A program made the translations under genes and the position numbers. A DNA stretch of 64,000 nt from Leuctra nigra (Eukaryota > Arthropoda > Insecta > Plecoptera > Leuctridae): NCBI GenBank assembly GCA_934045905.1, contig OW203766.1:29630309-29694308 (forward strand). Reading direction: 5' to 3'. The notes below the pieces were generated by a model. That model made no database searches and had not been told where the DNA came from. It saw only the letters and a program-made list of their open reading frames with translations. Below are positions 60,367 through 64,000 of this stretch, piece by piece (the first letter of the stretch is position 1; each line of letters opens with the position of its first letter).

Positions 60367-61041
60367 TTAATCCACATCAGCGCTGGTTGTGAATGTCTGT
60401 GTAGGTTCATCTCGCTTCGTGGACCGCGATACAGCATCCATGTGCTCGGTTTCGACAGCCCCCGGATATGCTCTCAGAGTGTGTAGGAGGTCGGCCGTTA
60501 CACATGACGTGTAGATGAACCCGGCCCAGCATCCATGCTCATCTCGCTTCGTGGACCGCGATACAGCATCCATGTGCTCGGTTTCGACAGCCCCCGGATA
60601 TGCTCTCAGAGTGTGTAGGAGGTCGGCCGTTACACATGACGTGTAGATGAACCCGGCCCAGCATCCCTGTTCATCTCGCTTCGTGGACCGCGATACAGCA
60701 TCCATGTGCTGGGTTTCGACAGCCCCCGGATATGCTCTCAGAGTGTGTAGGAGGTCGGCCGTTACACATGACGTGTAGATGAACCCGGCCCAGCATCCCT
60801 GTTCATCTCGCTTCGTGGACCGCGATACAGCATCCATGTGCTGGGTTTCGACAGCCCCCGGATATGCTCCCAGAGTGTGTAGGAGGTCGGCCACTACACA
60901 TGACAGTTGCCACGGGAGTGTAAGAGTTACTTGAGTTCCTTCAGTATCCATCCTTCTTTCACCTACACTTTCCTCACATCTATTCATGTTCGGGTTTATA
61001 ATGATAGTCACCTCGAAAAGTTTACAAGAAAAAGAAAACAT
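60367..61041 (-). CDS. Doubtful hypothetical ORF made of 44-residue repeats
   Basis: A 224-codon ATG frame whose C-terminal three quarters are four copies of a 44-residue repeat, encoded by the 132-bp array. The first 45 or so residues come from unique DNA and begin with a hydrophobic-looking MFSFSCKLFEVTIIIN. That is too short and mixed to call a signal peptide with confidence. I do not recognise the protein. No promoter, splice sites or poly(A) signal could be tied to it. Its openness is explained by the repeat length being a multiple of 3 and lacking stops in this frame. It is listed only so that it can be tested. Confidence 0.12.
   Translation of the reverse strand: MFSFSCKLFEVTIIINPNMNRCEESVGERRMDTEGTQVTLTLPWQLSCVVADLLHTLGAYPGAVETQHMDAVSRSTKRDEQGCWAGFIYTSCVTADLLHTLRAYPGAVETQHMDAVSRSTKRDEQGCWAGFIYTSCVTADLLHTLRAYPGAVETEHMDAVSRSTKRDEHGCWAGFIYTSCVTADLLHTLRAYPGAVETEHMDAVSRSTKRDEPTQTFTTSADVD
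60403..60910 (+). repeat. 132-bp tandem array, four units
   Basis: CTCGCTTCGTGGACCGCG recurs at 60411, 60543, 60675 and 60807, exactly 132 bp apart. A minus-strand frame (61041-60367, 224 codons with ATG) runs through as a 44-residue repeat containing ADLLHTL-AYPGAVET-HMDAVSRSTKRDE. Differences between units alter the residue in most cases (E/Q, H/Q, R/G, T/V, against one silent change seen). That is not what purifying selection on a protein would give. There is no recognised domain, and I favour a non-coding minisatellite. Confidence 0.93.
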
Positions 61042-61989
61042 AGACCGAATTTTCGAGTAACAAGTGGATTTTATGAATTTTTAGGCTCTGTTTATTGCCC
61101 CAATAATAAAAATATAACATGAATAAGCATAAAGGTAATAATTTTAGTTAGCTCCTATCTATCTTGTATAGTGAAATACCCAATTTCCAGGGCACGAAAC
61201 TTTAAAAGTTAAACTTTTTTGCGTAGTTTCATTCTCCGATGAGCTAAATTTTGAGAGAGATGGCGGAGTTTTTTTTTAATCTTATGTAACGCACACTTAA
61301 AATTATGGCTAAGTTTTATGATTGCAAGTTAACTTATTTTCTGTTAATTAATTAGATTTTACCAAGATACATTATGTTTCGTGAGTAAAGACAGTTGTGT
61401 GGACTGAAGTGTCAATCATTCATTACTCATAGCCATTTATTCCGTTCTAGTGGCTGTCTCTCCTACTCTCTCTCCAGGCCAGATCACGTGGCACTTCAGC
61501 CGGGCCACGAAATTCACAACAATGAATCTAATTAGTCTAAAAACTCGCCGCTGCACCGCGGGTCGTGATTCTGGCGCCATATTGTGTTGTGAATTCACTT
61601 GTTATTCCGCCGTCGAGAATGTGAAAGAAACAATTCACAATTTCGAAAACGTGATGCGGCGGTTTTTACAAAGAAAATTTAAAAATAATACATTCATTGA
61701 AGCTGGATGGATTTCTATCTATTCTATGTGTATGACATTTTATTACAGACTGAGTTCTTTGCAGCAGTTTCTTTAGATTTTGGACTTGATATGCAGTACC
61801 ACTGTAGATAGAAAAACTATTTGACTTGCAAAGTTAGTAAATCAATTCTGAGCATATCAGATTCAAGAGTCTAAAATATGAGTTTGATTGGTTACATTTT
61901 GTGAAAAGACGCAAGTTCAAGTCATACATATCAAATAGACACGCTCTGAACAACTTTACAAGAGAAACTGTAATTTCTTATAATAAGTT
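61042..61989. other. Gene-free stretch
   Basis: A 108-codon frame at 61450-61776 has no recognisable domain. The rest is AT-rich with no clear repeat. Confidence 0.45.
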
Positions 61990-62208
61990 AATCGTCGCAC
62001 TGTTCTGTAATTGACTAGGCAAATGGCGACGGATGATTGATTTTTGTGATGAATGATTAATGAGTATGAATAAATTGGATGAAGATGAACGAGACGGTCG
62101 TTGCCTAACTGTAGCTAACTGGGAGAATCCCAGTATTCTCGACTGAGGAAAACTACGGAAAATCCTCAGTCAGGAAGGCAACAATCGAACCAAGCCCTCC
62201 CGAGTATA
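61990..62208 (-). mobile_element. Degraded SINE
   Basis: Family blocks on the minus strand: TCGTCGCACTGTTCTG, CAAATGGCGACGGATGATTGA, a GATGAATGATTAATGAG stretch, GAGACGGTCGTTGCCTAA, TCTCGACTGAGGAAAACTACGGAAAATCCTCAGTCAGGAAGGC and ATCGAACC (B-box remnant). Better preserved in the body than in the head. Confidence 0.75.
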
Positions 62209-64000
62209 AATAATTAAATATATAAAATGTAAAAATATAACACAAAATAAAAGCGAACAATCCGCTATCACTTATTTTCAAAATTTAAACTCGCACTTTG
62301 TATATGATAGCTAAAAACTAAGCGAATTGTTTTGCTCTCTAACTATTTGAGTAACATTCCAATGTTTAAATTTCTGCTCATCGAGAACATAGTTGTAATT
62401 AAACTTCAGGTATAATTCATCAACTAATTAAAATTCCTGGCACAAAAACTCCCGCCAAGTCAACATTTGGTCCCTTGGGTCCCGAGATTTAGGTTTGATT
62501 TGCATCAGAAATTAATGAAGATGTTAATTAACTAAAACGGTGATGCGTGAGTTTAGTCGCGATAATTTTAGCAACGATTTTCCTCGCTGAAAAGCTAAAG
62601 TAATTAATCTTATTAACGTTGATAATTGCAATTAACAATGCTTGATTAAATATCTGTTAGATGTAAGACGCAAACAGCAGTATAAGTACTCTGAGTGGTA
62701 ACTCTTGGGGGTCAAGTAAGTCGTATTCAGTGTCTTCACTTAGTGATTAGTAAACAACAAGAAACATTTCATGGAAATAGACGCCCATGTAATTCAATCG
62801 GTTATTTTTATACTAATTAAACAAGATTGATATTTTGTAAAATGTATATTATGGATTTGCCTAAACGAATGTAACATAATTCCATATTTAAATGGCACAC
62901 ATATTATAAAATGCATACGCTTTTTAGTTCACTAATATTAATTACCCCCTTTATAATATTTTACGGTGTTCCTACTAATTGACAGTATATAATTATGTCA
63001 AATATGACACTTTTATTGAACATTTATTATAGAACTACATTGTAACGCCATTTTGTTGGACATAAAACGTATGATTGAATACTCAATCAATTAAATTATC
63101 GCAAATAAATTATGTAATTCAGTACCTAAGTACTTTAATAATTAAAATCAAATTAATTTCATCCACTTCAACTATTTCAATTAATATCATTTCACAAATC
63201 CCTGGTGGAATAAAATGTATCAAATAATCCAGAACACTACATTATTATAATAATAATATGATTAATAAATTTGCCCCGAGTAACTCGTTAGTATGGATAT
63301 CTTTTCAACCTAATTACTAGCGCTTCCATGCATGATGGAGGGGTTGATTTATGTATGAATAATAAGGGGTAATTCATCATAATCAGGCGACCACTAGGCA
63401 AGGATTAACGGGGAAATCATCTACTCTAAACCTATATGACCATGCTATTAACATGCAACTGTGTGTAGGAGATCATAGATGTTTATACAGTGAAGGGCTT
63501 AGGGAGGATTGAGAATTAAGAGGGTATAAATTATCGGTTAAAGATTAACTATAGGGGATGGTAAATATGCTTTGAGATACCGGAATTAATCAAAAGTTAT
63601 ATAATTTTGTGGCCCCGGTTAAATTAATGGCTTTATAAAGTTAATACTAAAGTCACACTAATAGTCACACTTCACACTAATAGAATATTAAAAAATCAAA
63701 TAAAGAGACCACTTACTTATTTCCTGATTTTATTGTGAACGTCGATATTTTTGTTTCCTTTCGAAGTTGTTTATATCAATAATTTTTAGACACTCTCAAA
63801 TGTAGATTTGAATACAAACGAAATACATCGATCATTCCAGGTGTTTTTCGAGTTTTGACTGAATGTTTTCTAAACTATTGAAGTCGAATGAATAGAAATG
63901 ATGCTACTGAAAGTGTTTTCACTGGACGTATTGAAGCATCGTTCACAAAAGTGTTCTGTTTTATCAAAGCGATTTTCTGCCGACCAATGAGAATCCACTT
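62209..64000. other. Gene-free stretch
   Basis: Very AT-rich DNA with no supported gene, RNA or clear repeat. It includes short direct repeats such as GTCACACT around 63652-63672. Confidence 0.5.

Overview
This is a 64 kb AT-rich stretch of animal nuclear DNA. It is most likely from an insect, and a hemipteran is plausible but unproven. The support is a tRNA-derived SINE family with intact A and B boxes, a jockey/CR1-type non-LTR retrotransposon, TA-flanked miniature inverted-repeat elements and many minisatellites, with no bacterial gene organisation. I found no host protein-coding gene that I can defend. Almost all short open frames are chance frames, and the only recognisable protein is the reverse transcriptase of a dead LINE.

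Layout. 0-8.8 kb: a class I tRNA-like gene, then quiet DNA with C- and G-tracts, small inverted repeats and an old SINE relic. 8.8-11.8 kb: a 1.33 kb repeat with a Helitron-like terminus, followed by a 121-bp tandem array split by a TA-flanked 619-bp foldback element. 11.8-26.8 kb: mostly quiet, with small inverted repeats, a second SINE relic and a two-unit duplication. 26.8-27.8 kb: a TATA/initiator promoter-like region with a poly(A) signal downstream. 28.1-29.6 kb: 25 near-identical 58-bp units, most carrying a CACGTG E-box. 29.7-33.6 kb: a second, nearly identical copy of the 1.33 kb repeat abutting the 3' end of the LINE.

36.0-38.3, 42.0-43.8 and 57.5-58.8 kb: three same-strand copies of an unclassified element. 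Each starts at a hairpin, carries a series of ACCGGAAGTGACGTCA-type motifs (ETS site fused to a full CRE, several preceded by GCCGCCATTTTG), and ends in a long palindrome. The palindrome arms are almost perfect within a copy but differ between copies. 39.8 and 46.3 kb: two well-preserved SINEs in opposite orientation. 45.4 kb: a 33-bp array. 47.9-48.7 kb: a 130-bp MITE beside a GC-rich 96-bp array. 59.0-62.2 kb: a 9-bp-based satellite, a 132-bp array and two old SINEs.

The best candidate for something undescribed is the hairpin/ETS-CRE/palindrome family: a mobile repeat that would spread promoter-type binding sites together with a long dsRNA-forming palindrome. The three elements, the E-box array and the 96-bp array (AAGATGGCGGC plus CCAAT) all carry motifs typical of animal promoters, but no regulatory activity can be shown from sequence alone. 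Elements were compared by eye; exact identities need alignment.
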